Assembly: GCF_024139115.2 (NCBI RefSeq)
Contig: NC_085140.1
Location: forward strand, 294,901,293-294,965,292
From: Armigeres subalbatus
Taxonomy: Eukaryota; Arthropoda; Insecta; Diptera; Culicidae
Direction: 5' to 3'
DNA: 64,000 nucleotides
Shown here piece by piece: positions 11,332-22,842 of the stretch (positions are counted from its first letter, which is position 1; each line of letters starts with the position of its first letter). The position numbers and the translations under genes are program-made. Below the pieces are notes generated by a model. That model had not been told where the DNA came from, ran no database searches, and saw nothing but the letters and a program-made list of their open reading frames with translations.

Positions 11332-12498
11332 ATGGAAACAAATTCTACAATCAACGAAGGAGCAGGCGGTGCGAATGTTTTCGCAAAGAGTGGGAGGCTG
11401 CAGCGATCTCCAGTGATGGCGCAGGCAGCAGTAGCAAGTACCAGCAGTATGGCCAAGGCTGCTGAGAACCAGGCAGGCCAACAGGAGCTAGGATCCGGAA
11501 ATAGGGTGTCTACCCCAAAATCGGAAAGTAGTGCTATTCAGGAGGATCTACAATTTGGGAGGTCCAACCTGATGGAGGTGCGGAAGCGAGTCAACGAGCT
11601 CTATGACTTCGTGAAGGACAAGCACAATGTTCACACGAAGATCAAGCTTCTAGTGACGAGCATCAAGTCCGCCGTTAAATCTGCTGAGCACGAACAGAAC
11701 GCGCTCAAAAGAAGAGCGGAAGCAGCTGAAAAAGCACTGAAAGATGCAGCGGAGCATACAACAGTCGAGGCACTGCAAACACCAATGAGCTCCCGAAATA
11801 CTCGCACGGAGAAGCGAAGCAGGGACTCTCCAGGAGAGCAGGAAATCCCGAAGAAGCAGCGGAACGTGCAAGATAGTGCTAGCGTACTGAAGGAAGGCGT
11901 CAAGAACGGTGATTGGCAAACCGTGGAAAGTCAGCGAGAGAAGAGAAAGAAGCAGAAGGAGTACGTGGAAAAGAAGAAGGAGCAGAAGAAGAAAGAAAAA
12001 CATCGCTCTTCTCGTGAGCGGGTCAAGGGGGACGCCTTGATAGTCGAAGTGAGCGACAAGACGACATACGCAGCGATATTACGGAAGGTGAGAGAAGACC
12101 CGGTGCTCAAGGACTTGGGTGAAAAAGTGGTGAGGACTAGGCGTACTCAGAAGGGGGAATTGCTGTTCGAGCTGAAGAAGGATCCCACCGCCAACAAAAT
12201 GGTGGAGGTGGCCAAGGTGAAGGTCGGATGGTCTATGTGTCCGTTGAGACTCACCCCTCGAATCACCAAACAGATGGAGCGATGCTTCAAATGTATGGCA
12301 TTTGGACACCAGGCGCGAAACTGCAGTGGCCCAGACAGATCCGGTCTTTGTAGGAAATGTGGTGGAGAAGGACACGTTGCTAGGGACTGCACGAAGCAAC
12401 CAAGATGCCTGCTCTGCAAACCGGAGGATGGAAACGACCACATGACGGGTGGCTTTCAATGCCCTGCCTACAAGAAGGCGATGGCGGGCCGAGATTAA
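11332..12498 (+). CDS. R1 ORF1, gag-like nucleic-acid-binding protein
   Basis: This frame encodes 388 residues from the first in-frame ATG at 11332. The frame is open upstream to 11137 but offers only a TTG, so the ATG is preferred. The N-terminal half is polar. The middle is Lys/Glu-rich and likely coiled-coil (about residues 205-225). The C-terminus holds two canonical CX2CX4HX4C knuckles (CFKCMAFGHQARNC and CRKCGGEGHVARDC), then a third irregular one (CLLC ... HMTGGFQC). In R1-clade LINEs this protein binds element RNA and takes it to the nucleus. The stop TAA overlaps the ORF2 start as TAATG, suggesting coupled termination and re-initiation. The frame is intact. Confidence 0.88.
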   Translation: METNSTINEGAGGANVFAKSGRLQRSPVMAQAAVASTSSMAKAAENQAGQQELGSGNRVSTPKSESSAIQEDLQFGRSNLMEVRKRVNELYDFVKDKHNVHTKIKLLVTSIKSAVKSAEHEQNALKRRAEAAEKALKDAAEHTTVEALQTPMSSRNTRTEKRSRDSPGEQEIPKKQRNVQDSASVLKEGVKNGDWQTVESQREKRKKQKEYVEKKKEQKKKEKHRSSRERVKGDALIVEVSDKTTYAAILRKVREDPVLKDLGEKVVRTRRTQKGELLFELKKDPTANKMVEVAKVKVGWSMCPLRLTPRITKQMERCFKCMAFGHQARNCSGPDRSGLCRKCGGEGHVARDCTKQPRCLLCKPEDGNDHMTGGFQCPAYKKAMAGRD

Positions 12499-15470
12499 TG
12501 GAGATCATCCAGTTGAATCTCAACCATTGCGACACCGCACAGCAGCTGTTGTGGCAGTCGACAACAGAAGCAATGTGCGACGTGGCAATTATTGCTGAGC
12601 CGTACCGGATTCCTTCTGACAACGGCAACTGGGTGGCGGATGCTACGGGGATTGCGGCTATCCAAGTGATGGGCAGATTTCCTATCCAAGAGGTGGTAGA
12701 CAGTTCAAGCGAGGGTTTCGTAATCGCCAAAATTAACGGGATCTTTGTGTGTAGCTGTTACGCACCCCCAAGGTGGACTTTGGAGCAGTATAACCGGATG
12801 CTGGACTCACTCACGGAGAAGCTGATCGGCCGAAATCCAGTGATCATCGGAGGCGATTTCAATGCTTGGGCAGTGGATTGGGGAAGCAGACTGACTAACG
12901 CCAGAGGTTACAGTTTGCTGGAGGCGCTGGCTAAGCTGGAAGTAAGATTGTGCAACGAAGGTACCGTTAGTACATTCCGCAGAGATGGCAGGGAGTCCAT
13001 CATCGATGTCACGTTCTGCAGTCCGTCGATGGCGAGGAACATGAACTGGAGAGTTTGTGAAGAATATACCCATAGCGATCACCAGGCGATCCGATATAGT
13101 GTTGGAACGCGAACGCCGACGGTACGACGGGAGACAAGGTCTAGTTGGCGAAGATGGAAGACGAAGGATTTCGATAAGGATCTTTTTATCGAAGCACTTC
13201 GAGTGAACAGCGACGCCACAAACCTTGACGCAGACCAACTGACGGAAACGCTAGCGAGGGCTTGCGATGCGACGATGCCGAGGAAATTGGAGCCAACGAA
13301 TAGCCGACGGCCAAGTTACTGGTGGAACGAAAATCTTGCTAACCTTCGCGCTGCCTGTCTCAGAGCTAGGAGACACGTTCAAAGGGCACGGTCTGAAATG
13401 GTCAGAGAGGAGCGAAAGATAGTTTTCCGTGAAGCTAGAGCGGCATTCAAACGGGCGATCCAAATCAGCAAGTCTAACTGCTTCAAGGAGTTGTGCCAGG
13501 AAGCTGACGCTGATCCTTGGGGTAACGCTTATCGAGTTGTGACAAAGAAGATCAGGGGTCCAGCGACGCCAGCCGAAATGTGTCCAGACAAGCTGAAGAT
13601 CATCGTGGACGGTCTTTTCCCGCAGCATGGTTCTACGACGTGGCCGCGTACGCCGTACGAAGATGAAGACCGAGTAACCGCTGCAGGTATGCAAGTCACC
13701 AATGACGAGCTATTATCAGTGGCGAAAGGTTTGAAGTTGAAAAAAGCTCCGGGTCCGGATGGAATTCCAAATGTGGCTCTAAAATCCGCGATTTTGGCGT
13801 TCCCGGATCTGTTCAGGATGGTGCTGCAGAAGTGTTTAGTAGACGGTAATTTTCCGGACACGTGGAAGATCCAGAAACTGGTGCTGCTGCCGAAACCAGG
13901 AAAACCGCCGGGGAATCCAGCATCGTATAGGCCCATATGTCTGCTGGATACACTGGGGAAGCTTCTGGAAAGGGTCATCCTTAATAGGCACACAGTTCAC
14001 GGAGGGTGAGACTGGCTTATCGGAAAAACAGTTCGGATTCCGCAAAGGCAGATCGACTGTGGATGCAATCAGGACAGTCATTGAAGATGCAGAGAGGGCG
14101 TCCAAGAAGAAGAGGAGCGGCAATCGGTTCTGCGCGGTAGTGACGATTGACGTCAAAAACGCGTTCAATAGTGCCAGCTGGGAGGCCATCGCCGCAGCGC
14201 TGCATGGAATGCGAATCCCCGACTTCCTGTGTAAGATCCTTAGGAGCTACTTCCTGAACCGGATTCTGGTTTACGACACGAACTCGGGGCAGAAGTCGAT
14301 CAGAGTTACGGCGGGCGTTCCACAAGGGTCCATACTAGGCCCGACGTTATGGAATGTGATGTACAACGGGTGCTGATGCTGAAGTTGCCCAAAGGTGTAA
14401 AGATTTACGGATTCGCGGATGATGTCGTCCTAACGATAACCGGTGAGTCACTGGAGGAGGTGGAAATGCTGGTGGCGGAAGCGACCGACGCAGTAGAAAC
14501 CTGGATGAATGGAGTCAAGCTGCAGCTGGCTCATCACAAAACGGAAGTGATGCTGGTCAGCAACTGCAAAGTAATCCAGCGGATGCAGATTACCATTGGA
14601 GGGCACGACATCCCGTCGGTGCGGACTCTGAGACATCTAGGTGTGATGATTGATGACCGGTTGAACTTCAACACCCACGTGGACTATTCCTGTGAAAAGG
14701 CGGCTCAAATGATCAGTGCGTTAGCAAGGACCATGCCGAACGTCGGCGGTCCGAAAGGCAGCAGTAGGCGTCTTCTTGCGTCAGTATCATCCTCGATACT
14801 AAGGTACGGAGTTCCAGCCTGGGGAGCTGCGCTCAAGACGAAACGTAACCGGAGGAAGCTGAATAGCGTGTTTCGTCTAATGGCCATTCGAGTCGCGAGT
14901 GCGTACCGAACTATTTCGTCGGAGGCAGTTTGCGTTATCGCAGGGATGATTCCAGTCTGCATAACCCTAGCAGAGGACATCGAGTGCTACCAACGGAGGG
15001 ATACCAGAAATGTGAGGAAGGCGGTGAGACTGGACTCTATGGTGAAGTGGCAGCAGGAGTGGGACAATGCGGATAATGGAAGGTGGACCCATCGGCTCAT
15101 CCCCAATGTGTCGACGTGGGTGAACAGGGAGCATGGTGAGGTGAACTTTACCTCACACAGTTCCTGTCCGGACACGGTTGTTTCCGCCAATATTTGCACC
15201 GGTGTGGCCATGCGTCATCGCCATTCTGCCCGGCGATGTATCGACGTAGAGGAGACTCCAGAGCACGTGATATTCGACTGCCCGAGGTTTGCGGAGGCAC
15301 GTAGGAGAATGCCTGCCATAAGGGCGGACAACATCGCAGAGCGAATGTGTCGCGATGAAGGTACGTGGCATGCGGTAACCAGAGTCGTGACACAAATAAT
15401 GTCAGAGCTGCAGCGTCGATGGAGAAGGGACCAGCAAGTAAGCGTCGGTTTGGAGCAAAATCCAGCATAG
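12498..15470 (+). pseudogene. R1 ORF2, endonuclease and reverse transcriptase, two frameshifts
   Basis: The ATG at 12498 overlaps the ORF1 stop. The N-terminus is an apurinic-like endonuclease, with GGDFNAWAVDWGS near residue 118 and HSDHQAIRYS near residue 195. Reverse transcriptase blocks follow: KAPGPDGIPN, YRPICLLDTLGKLLERVI, GVPQGSILGP and the catalytic FADDVV near 14410. The C-terminus carries a Cys/His cluster (CTGVAMRHRH ... HVIFDCPRF), as in other R1 proteins. The frame is lost near 13990-14009, continues in another frame to about 14376, then returns to the original one. The two lesions compensate in phase but leave stops at 14007 and 14374. All catalytic residues I can see are kept, so decay is recent or the lesions are sequence errors. 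No RNase H domain is seen. Confidence 0.85.
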
Positions 15471-16117
15471 TGAGCAGTGTTGGGTCTCGAGTCGTCGGGG
15501 CGCCAGCGAACCGGAAGTCTTCTGCCAACCGGAATCGTCGGACCGACCTCGGCACTCGAACCGTCAACCTGCTGAAGAAAGAAGAAAGAAGAAGGAAGTG
15601 CTTCGGGTATGTAGGGCACCGCCAGTGCGGACGTTATCCACCACCGGAACTGTCGGACCACCTCTGCAACCCGAAGACGAAGTCGGCGCAATGCGCGAAA
15701 GCGTCCCCTGCGATAGCCGCCGGTAGTCGGGGCACCATCAGTGCGGAAGTTTCCTTCACCGGAACTGGTGGACCACCCTCGACGCCGGGGAAGTCAGGAG
15801 GATTCGAGTGAGGAAGTTTGCGGCACAACCGCCGAGGGATCGAGACGTAGCAGTGGATCTCAGCAAGCCAGTCGGCGAACTAGCCTAAGCTTAGGGGCCG
15901 GAATTTTAGAAGAAGTGCATGAGCACAGCCCCCTGAAGTAGTCGCAGCATCCAGTGGTCCTGGGGATCGAGGCAAGGAGGATAAGGGACCCGGTTTATCC
16001 GGGAGGCACATTTTTAGCAGGTCGGGAGGAGCCCATCCCTGTTCGCCTTCGAGCATAGTGTGGATGCTCGAGGTGTCTGTCGCGCAGATTTTTGATGGCC
16101 TTTAACCCTTGCAAAAA

Positions 16118-16133
<16 letters not shown>
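15471..16133 (+). other. R1 3' untranslated region and poly(A)
   Basis: There is no long coding frame after the ORF2 stop. Small frames here (15365-15941) are chance. The tract is GC-richer than its surroundings and contains CCGGAACTG-type short direct repeats (near 15645, 15756). It ends in CCTTGC followed by 22 A residues, the mark of target-primed reverse transcription. Confidence 0.7.
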
Positions 16134-16148
<15 letters not shown>

Positions 16149-16157
16149 TACACACAG
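16134..16157. repeat. (CA)n tract, right side of R1 insertion
   Basis: A CACACACACACATACACACA run directly follows the R1 poly(A). It is the continuation of the CA tract at 10763-10883. Confidence 0.85.
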
Positions 16158-16290
16158 ACATCACCTCAATTCGTCGAACTGAGTCTATCGGTATATAACA
16201 CTATGGGTCTCCGAGCCTTCTATAAAAAGTTTGTTTTTGGAGCGATCATATAGCCTTTACGTATACTTAGTATACGAGAAAGGCAAAAAG
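16158..16290 (+). repeat. Family A dispersed repeat, 3' part
   Basis: ACTATGGGTCTCCG, then GTTTGTTTTTGGAGCGATCA, TATAGCCTTT and GTATACGAGAAAGGC match the 3' end of the complete short copy at 18393-18645. Together with 10358-10762 this rebuilds one copy split by the R1 element. Confidence 0.65.
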
Positions 16291-18392
16291 TGCGTTAAAT
16301 CGAAGGTTGAGTGTACCTATAAAATTTTGTACTTTTGCAAAATAAGGGACGGCGATACTAAACGTATTATTCCGTTCCGAGTGAGAAACGTTTCAGAAAC
16401 AGCTGTTTCGACACTACTGAAATGATAAAGTGTGTCACAACGATAGATCGTTTTGATATAAATAATTAATAATGAGACATTTGTGTGTGGAGCCTAATGG
16501 TATCATGTCCTAAAATGAGCCAATAAATTGATTGTTCGTTCAAAAATAAAATTGATTTCAATTCGTTTTGTTTATCTGATTTGCATACACTACTATTTCA
16601 ATCAACTGATTGCAACTTGACTCAAATAATCATCATTGCATCAGATAATGTCGAGCAATTTCTCCCTTCCGTGAGTCCAGCGTATCTAGCCTGAATCAGG
16701 AACTTTGTTTATTCATCATCAGGCCAAAGCAACTAGAAATGCACCACCACCGGATGGTGGCGCAAAAACTTTGCTCGCTTGGCTTCGCTCCTGCCCGAAG
16801 CAGACCGTTGAATTTAAATCAGTTTGCGTCGACTTGGACGATCAACGATAGTAGAAAATGTGGAAAATGAACATTCTAACAAACGGAACGAAAAAAAAAA
16901 TCGCCATCGGAATAGAACACTTCTAACGTGAACAACACAATGATATCGCAAAACTAGGAAAAGAGCACCTTTCCGTTAGTCCTAGCTTCCTAACACCACT
17001 AGACAATCAGGAATTCCGAAAGCAAAGAAAAATCAGGCGACCAAAGTTTTACGAAACGTGTGCAATTGGGGGTGTCGGGGAGACCGGATGAAAGAAAATC
17101 AATTGATGGAAAAGGCGGATCCAGGTGGATGCAAATTATCATAACAATGGACGTGCGCCCTTCATGAGCTTTTGGCTTGATGGCGAATTGGATTTGGAGA
17201 ATGGATCGTGACGTTTGAGTAGCACATTAAAGCTGTACGTGCACCGAAGAAGTAAAGGAAGGAGGTATTGCAAAACATATACGAGACGTTCGTGGTCTGT
17301 AGCTTCTTTTTGGCACTACAACTTTACATGGAGCATTGCTTGCTTGCAAATACATACACAAAAAGGAACATTTTAGAGAAGCATGTGGAAAGCATTATTT
17401 ATATTGTATTCTGATGCATTAAATTAGGCACCAGTGATAATATTTTTTGTTTCCCAGACATGCAAAAAAAACTCTTTGATATTCCAGAAACAGTGTTTTT
17501 TTTACTTTTATGGTTGTTTTTCATTTCCTTTCATGTTCTACTAGAAAGACAAGATTATTTCAACAAGATTTAATTTACATTCTAACACTCTTTCTACACC
17601 ATCACGGAACTATCAATCAGAACTACGAACCGCAAGCTGCGACGACATAAGATTTCGAACACAAAAGAAGGCTGTCAGACTTACTCGCGAAATGCTTGCG
17701 CCCCTTTTCTCGGTATCCGACGGAACAAATCTCAATTAATCTTGGACTAGCTCGCTTGGCATTTTTATCGCATACTTGCTCCCTTTGATGATGATAGAAG
17801 CGTATTAGATTCATTGCTACATGTTACTTATTTGTGCAGATTTGTTCCTCAGAAATTTCGGTACGGGCGGCGGTTCACGAATAAAAATTTATGTCTGTTG
17901 TACCTTGAGCTTCCCTTTTGAAGTTTCCCGGCAACGATTGTCTTTTCTTTGTGTCATTGTCTCGCATCCTATCCCGGGCGATAGATCACACAGCCGAAGA
18001 AAGTTGGTCCATCCATATAGGAGAAGCTTTTCATTTCCGGAGCCGCCGAAGTTTTGACGTTCCCGGTGCGGTGGTGATTCACTTCATCGGTGAAGTGTAT
18101 CGAACGATAATAAATAAAACATCCGGCACATTCGTGCGGGAGGAAGGAGCAAGGCGGAAATTCAAGGTGACACGCAATTGAACCGGAAGATCTTTTTCAA
18201 AGAATAGAATGAACACAAGCGGCTTCGGCAATATTAGCTGAAGGGAAAAAGAATGCGACCATGGTGGGGGTACTCTAGAGACAACTTGATGAAATTTGGA
18301 CGCAAGTTATTTTGATGTAGGTAGGTTTTGGAGTCTTTATTCTTAGCATTAAAAAATGAGGATAAGGTTTCCATCAAAACAATAAAAAAAAC
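16291..18392. other. Unassigned spacer, 2.1 kb
   Basis: The spacer is mixed-composition sequence without LTRs, inverted ends or recognisable domains. Frames at 17623-18181 are short, have no motif, and two of them overlap in different phases. It may be ordinary host intergenic or intronic sequence. Confidence 0.3.
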
Positions 18393-18645
18393 CCTGATTA
18401 GTCCACCTGGCGGTGTTGGTGCCTATCTCGTGCAAAAAATATTAAAAAATATAAATGAGTATTTTTCGGACAATTCTAAGTTCCAAAAAGTGTGTCTATA
18501 AAATGTATACACATACACACATGCGAGTCGAGTCGATTGGTATATATCACTATGGGTCTCCGGGGCTCCTATCAAAAGTTCGTTTTTGGAGTGATCATAT
18601 AGCCTTTCGGTACAACTTTGTTGTACGAGAAAGGCAAAACCAAAA
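18393..18645 (+). repeat. Family A dispersed repeat, complete short copy
   Basis: It starts CTGATTAGTCCACCTGGCGG, then GTGCCTATCTCGTGCA, and ends with GGAGTGATCATATAGCC and TTGTTGTACGAGAAAGGC. The middle has a CA-rich stretch (TACACATACACACAT) where the 10358 copy has the long CA tract and the R1 insertion. The size of about 250 bp, the inverted end motifs and the lack of coding suggest a non-autonomous element. The adjacent 18646-18950 shows nothing recognisable. Confidence 0.6.
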
Positions 18646-18954
18646 CAGATAATCATGAAAGATCTTCGTAGCTAGACGTTTGATTTCCGTAGCACAATAT
18701 TAAATAATGCTATAGAGTAATAATTATTGATTTCTAGTAGCCTTGCAAATGCAAATAGAATTTTAAGTTGAAAAGCAGGCCAAGTTTCAGTTGGAATGTA
18801 GGGCCATTGAAGAAGAAGAAGCCTTATTAAAACTTATAGGTAGGAATTAACAATTATGTGTATCAAAATATATAATTTTCACTGGAAAACTGCTTGTAAA
18901 GAAACAATGAATTTTTCCATACAATAAATCCGTAAACAGATGCAGTTAAGGACA

Positions 18955-19372
18955 ATCCCCACGGAATCCAAATTAAAAAGAAATCGCGTTTTCAACGGCA
19001 CACCACTCAATACGGAAGCAATGCACAACTGTCATTTTTATTATTTCACGCATGCTGCGACGCAGCAAAGCTGAAATATTAAAAATGACAGGTGTGCATT
19101 GCTTCCGTATTTTGTGGTGTGCCTTTGAAAACGCGAGTACACTGGATTTTGTTTTTACACGATTTACTTTTTTTCAATTTTCCGCTCATCCTTAATGTTT
19201 AACGCATATTAATTATCATGTGATTTTTCTTCGATTTATTCTGGATTTTTTGAAACATGTTGCGAAGAGTTTGGTGGTAAATTGAAGCCACACGATCAAA
19301 AATACGAGCGAAAAAAAATCGTGTAAAAACAAAATCCTGTATACTTTTAAATTTGGATTTCGTGAGGAGGAA
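18955..19372. mobile_element. Nested hairpin MITE
   Basis: The outer inverted ends are CACGGAATCCAAATTAAAAAG (18958-18978) and its counterpart at 19346-19366. Inside lies a nearly perfect hairpin at 18986-19135 with 64-bp arms (CGCGTTTTCAACGGCACACC to its inverted copy) and a short GC loop. A third inverted pair (TTTTGTTTTTACACGATTT at 19147-19165, inverse at 19312-19330) links the two. One hairpin has apparently inserted into, or been duplicated within, another. No coding capacity. Confidence 0.55.
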
Positions 19373-19551
19373 GCGGAAGAGTGTATTTAATAACACAAAA
19401 ATATTGAAAAAGCATTTAAACAAATGTCGTAATTTTTGTTACATGACCCCAAAAATGCTAGAAAAAAGAGAAAAGGGGACGCAAGGTGCTTTGTTCTGCC
19501 TTACCTTCATGAGTTTGTAGGCAACATAATAAAACCGTTTTTATGCAAATA
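19373..19551. other. Short unassigned spacer
   Basis: AT-rich sequence with no recognisable element lies between the hairpin MITE and the Helitron-like terminus. Confidence 0.3.
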
Positions 19552-19690
19552 CTAGCAGACCCGATGAACTTCGTGTCGCCTAAAATTGATTTATTCTCTG
19601 TTTTTTTTATTAGTCAATTTTGGTAACTATACACACCATCACGTAGCCGATACATCTATTAGTAGTATTTAGATTATTAATTTGTAATAT
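19552..19690 (-). mobile_element. Helitron-like 3' terminus fragment
   Basis: Read on the minus strand the sequence ends CGAAGTTCATCGGGTCTG then CTAG, followed by T. Helitrons end in CTRR and insert between A and T, and insect Helitrons often carry a CGGGT-type motif just before the end. Only the end is visible. The upstream body passes into the decayed LINE, so extent and family are uncertain. Confidence 0.4.
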
Positions 19691-19706
19691 TGTGAAATAA
19701 TAACAT

Positions 19707-22700
19707 CTATAGCTTAATTTTAGCTCGAACAATGAAATTATTAATTATCTGCATAGCTGGAATGATCATCGTTCCCAAAATATCTCTTATTGGAGTCTTG
19801 GGTTGTCTGCCTATACGTGTCAGTGCGTCCTGCATTGTGATTCGAGGTTCCGTGTAGTTATCGCAGTTCCATAGCACATGGTCGAAGTGGTGGTAGTCTT
19901 CTTGGCAATCGCACAAGTTGGATTGAGTGATATTGATTCTAAAAAGATGCGAATTCAGAGTGTAACCTTGGTACCTTTTTTGGACAGAGTATCCGCATAC
20001 TCATTTCCATGTATTCCGGAATGAGAGGGAACACGAAGAAAAGACACTTTAAAATTTTGTTGTTGTAATTCAGAAATAGAGTTTCTGAATTTTAGTACCA
20101 TGGGACTAATTTTGGAGGATATTCGTATTGTAATAATAGCTTCCAAGGAGCTTAAGCTATCCGAACAAATTAGAAAATCCCCCGGTAACAAAGATTTTAA
20201 ATAGTTCAGCACATACCAAATAGCCGTTGATTCTGCCGTGTATACCGAGCATGGATCTGTCAGACTGAAAAATGCTTGGTGATTAGTATTGTAGCCTCCA
20301 AAACCTGTCTTTCCCATCGGTGAAAACCATCGGTGTAAAAAATATTTTACTTGTTAAATTCTGCATTTTTTTTCGTTGCAAAGAGATCGGATCATAGTCG
20401 GTATTAAGCCCGGTAAATTACGAACCTCGTTCAGTAAAGATGTATTGACTGTAAATTTTGGAAATACGTATGAGCGGTCGATATCGGAATAGTTCATGCT
20501 CTCTTTAGGTTTGGATGGTATCGTCAAACACAATCTATAAGATTTTAAGAAAGGGGATTGAGGTTTTATTTCGATTAATTCATCTATATTTTTGAGAATG
20601 CATGAAGATGAGATGTGCTTTGAAACCAGATATCTTGAATTCAGAAGATGGAATTTAGTATTTAGTGGTAACACTCATGCAAGAACTTTCACTGACATAG
20701 TATGTGTGGATGTCATTAGACCCAAACATATTCTAAGAATTTTATACTGAATCCTCTCTAGTTTTATGAAATGAACTTTTGCTGTTTGGTGGGATACGAA
20801 GCCGCCATATTCTAATACCGACAGTATAGTTGTCTTGTAAAGTTTAATCATATCCGTTGGGTGTGCTCCCCACCAAGATTAGATATCCAATCCCCACCAA
20901 TTAGATATCGTCCTAAGAAAATTCACACGTTTGTGACAGTTTTTCACTAAATATTCAACATGCATCTTCCAATTGCTTTTCTGATCGTACCATATTCCTA
21001 AATATTTTGTGGAAGACAGTTGTTTAATTTTATCTTCGCCGAGTCTTAGGTCCACATTTGTAGGAGAACGTTTTCTAGAAAATATTACTAATTCTCTTTT
21101 AGAAGGGGAGAATGTGAAACCAATGTTATTAGCCCATATCTTCAGGTTGTTTAGTGTTGATTGTAAATATTGTTCAGTTAGTTTAACATTTTTAACGAAA
21201 GTCCAAAAGCAACTATCATCGGCGAATTGGACTAGAAAACACTTCTCGTGGATGAAATTGTTTATTTCATTTATGTATACATTATACAGGGGGGGGCCTC
21301 CTTAGCCGTGCGGTAAGACGCGCGGCTACAAAGCAAGACCATGCTGAGGGTGGCTGGGTTCGATTCCCGGTGTCGGTCTAGGCAATTTTCAGATTGGAAA
21401 TTGTCTCGACTTCCCTGGGCATAAAAGTATCATCGTGTTAGCCTCATGATATACGGATGCAAAAATGGTAACCTGGCTTAGAAACCTCGCAGTTAATAAC
21501 TGTGGAAGTGCTTAATGAACACTAAGCTGCGAGGCGGCTCTGTCCCAGTGTGGGGATATAATGCCAATAAGAAGAAGAAGATACATTATACAGTAAGGGA
21601 CTCAAAAGAGAGCCTTGTGTTAGCCCGTCAATACTATAACGAGTAAAAGCTATTACATTATTTTGTTCAAAATGCATTTTCTTGAACGAAAGTAATGAGT
21701 ATAAAAATCATGATAATTGCCCGAGCACTCCTAAATTATTGAGTTTCTCACATAGTATATCGATCAGAACTGAATCGCAAGCCCCTTTAATATCCAAAAA
21801 TATCGTGGCAAGTTCTTCTTTCAACGCATACGCCCGTTGTATGTCAGTTGATAATAATATTTGACAATCTCGTGTACCCCTTGATTGTCTGAACCCAATA
21901 TGAGTTGGAGACAGAACGTTGTTTTTCTCAGCCCAGCTTTCTAATCTAAACTGAATCATTTTTTCCAAGGTTTTTCTATAGCATGAAAGTAAACCATTAG
22001 AACGATATGAGCTCGCAGAGCCTGGATGCTGTCCAGGTTTAGGAATGGCTACAATTTTAATGTCTGACCAAGTATGATGGATTTCATTGTTCTAGATCAT
22101 CCAATTAAATGACCTCAGAAGAAGAAGCTTAGCTGGTTCTGGTAACCTTTTGATTAACGAAAATTTGATGTTGTCTAATCCTGGAGACGAATTTTTGCAA
22201 GCTATTAATGCATGTTCCATTTCAGCGAGAGTATAATCTTCCAATAAGCTGGTGTTATAATTGCTTAAATTATGGAACACGGGTTTCTCTAACGGAACGA
22301 ATGGAGGACATATTGTATCGACAAACTCATTAATCCAATCATAGTTGAATTTTTCTAAATTAGATATAGGAGGTACATAATTTCTCATTCTACGAGCAGT
22401 TTCCCATAGTGAACTAAGAGCCGTTTGACTATACAAAGATTCTAAATAGTTTTTCCAGAAATTCTTCTTTTTTTGTTTTAAAAGACGTTTACTTTTTGCT
22501 TCAGCTCTTAAATAGTTTTTAATAGCACCTGATTTTCTAAACAGTTTAAATGCGTCTGATCTTTGTTAATTATTTCTGAGCAATTTTTATCCCACCCAAA
22601 TAGTGGGGAGTTTGCTACGGGCAATGAATTTTTGGGATTTCGGTTTGGTTTGACCTTTTAAAGCTGCCTCGTGTATAACTGACGTTATAAGCGGATATAA

Positions 22701-22842
22701 CTGTTCTGGATGCATATTTAAAGTAGTATGAATTGCTTTCAGCATCGATGTTGTGTAGGTTTCCCAGTTAATATGACGACAAAAATAAATAGGTATTTCA
22801 ATTTCATCATATTCGTGATTTCCATACGTTATACTGATGGGG
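19707..22842 (-). pseudogene. I-type LINE ORF2, reverse transcriptase and RNase H part
   Basis: Recognisable blocks in order are SSPGLDNIKFSLIKRLPEPA (22190-22130), SPTHIGFRQSRGTRDCQIL (about 21905), an IFLDIKGACDSV block with GACDSV in place of the usual AFDSV (about 21800), and LLYNVYINEINNF interrupted by the SINE. The catalytic QFADDSCFW follows at about 21215-21190. RNase H is seen at 20317-19955, with YTAESTAIWYVLNYLKSL, ICSDSLSSLEAI and RVPSHSGIHGNEYADTLSKK carrying the expected acidic residues. The C-terminal CDCQEDYHHFDHVLWNC is a Cys/His motif. At least six in-frame stops or shifts break it. Confidence 0.75.
21290..21580 (+). mobile_element. Feilai-type tRNA-derived SINE, full length
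   Basis: The tRNA-like head has an A box (TTAGCCGTGCGGTAAG) and B box (GGTTCGATTCC). A unique body ends with TCCCAGTGTGGGGATATAATG, and the tail is AAGAAGAAG. ATACATTATACAG flanks it on both sides (21277-21289 and 21581-21593). Feilai is described as a mosquito SINE with a tRNA-related promoter and a 3' triplet repeat, which fits. It sits inside the reverse transcriptase of the I-type LINE just before the catalytic FADD. Transcription would be by RNA polymerase III. Confidence 0.88.

Noticed and set aside
11631..12003. Leu/Phe-rich membrane-like minus-strand frames inside R1 ORF1
   Set aside because: They are antisense shadows of the Lys/Glu-rich ORF1 coding strand.
12147..15691. Several 100-160 residue minus-strand frames within R1 ORF2 and its 3' region
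   Set aside because: They overlap a well-supported reverse transcriptase on the plus strand and have no domain.
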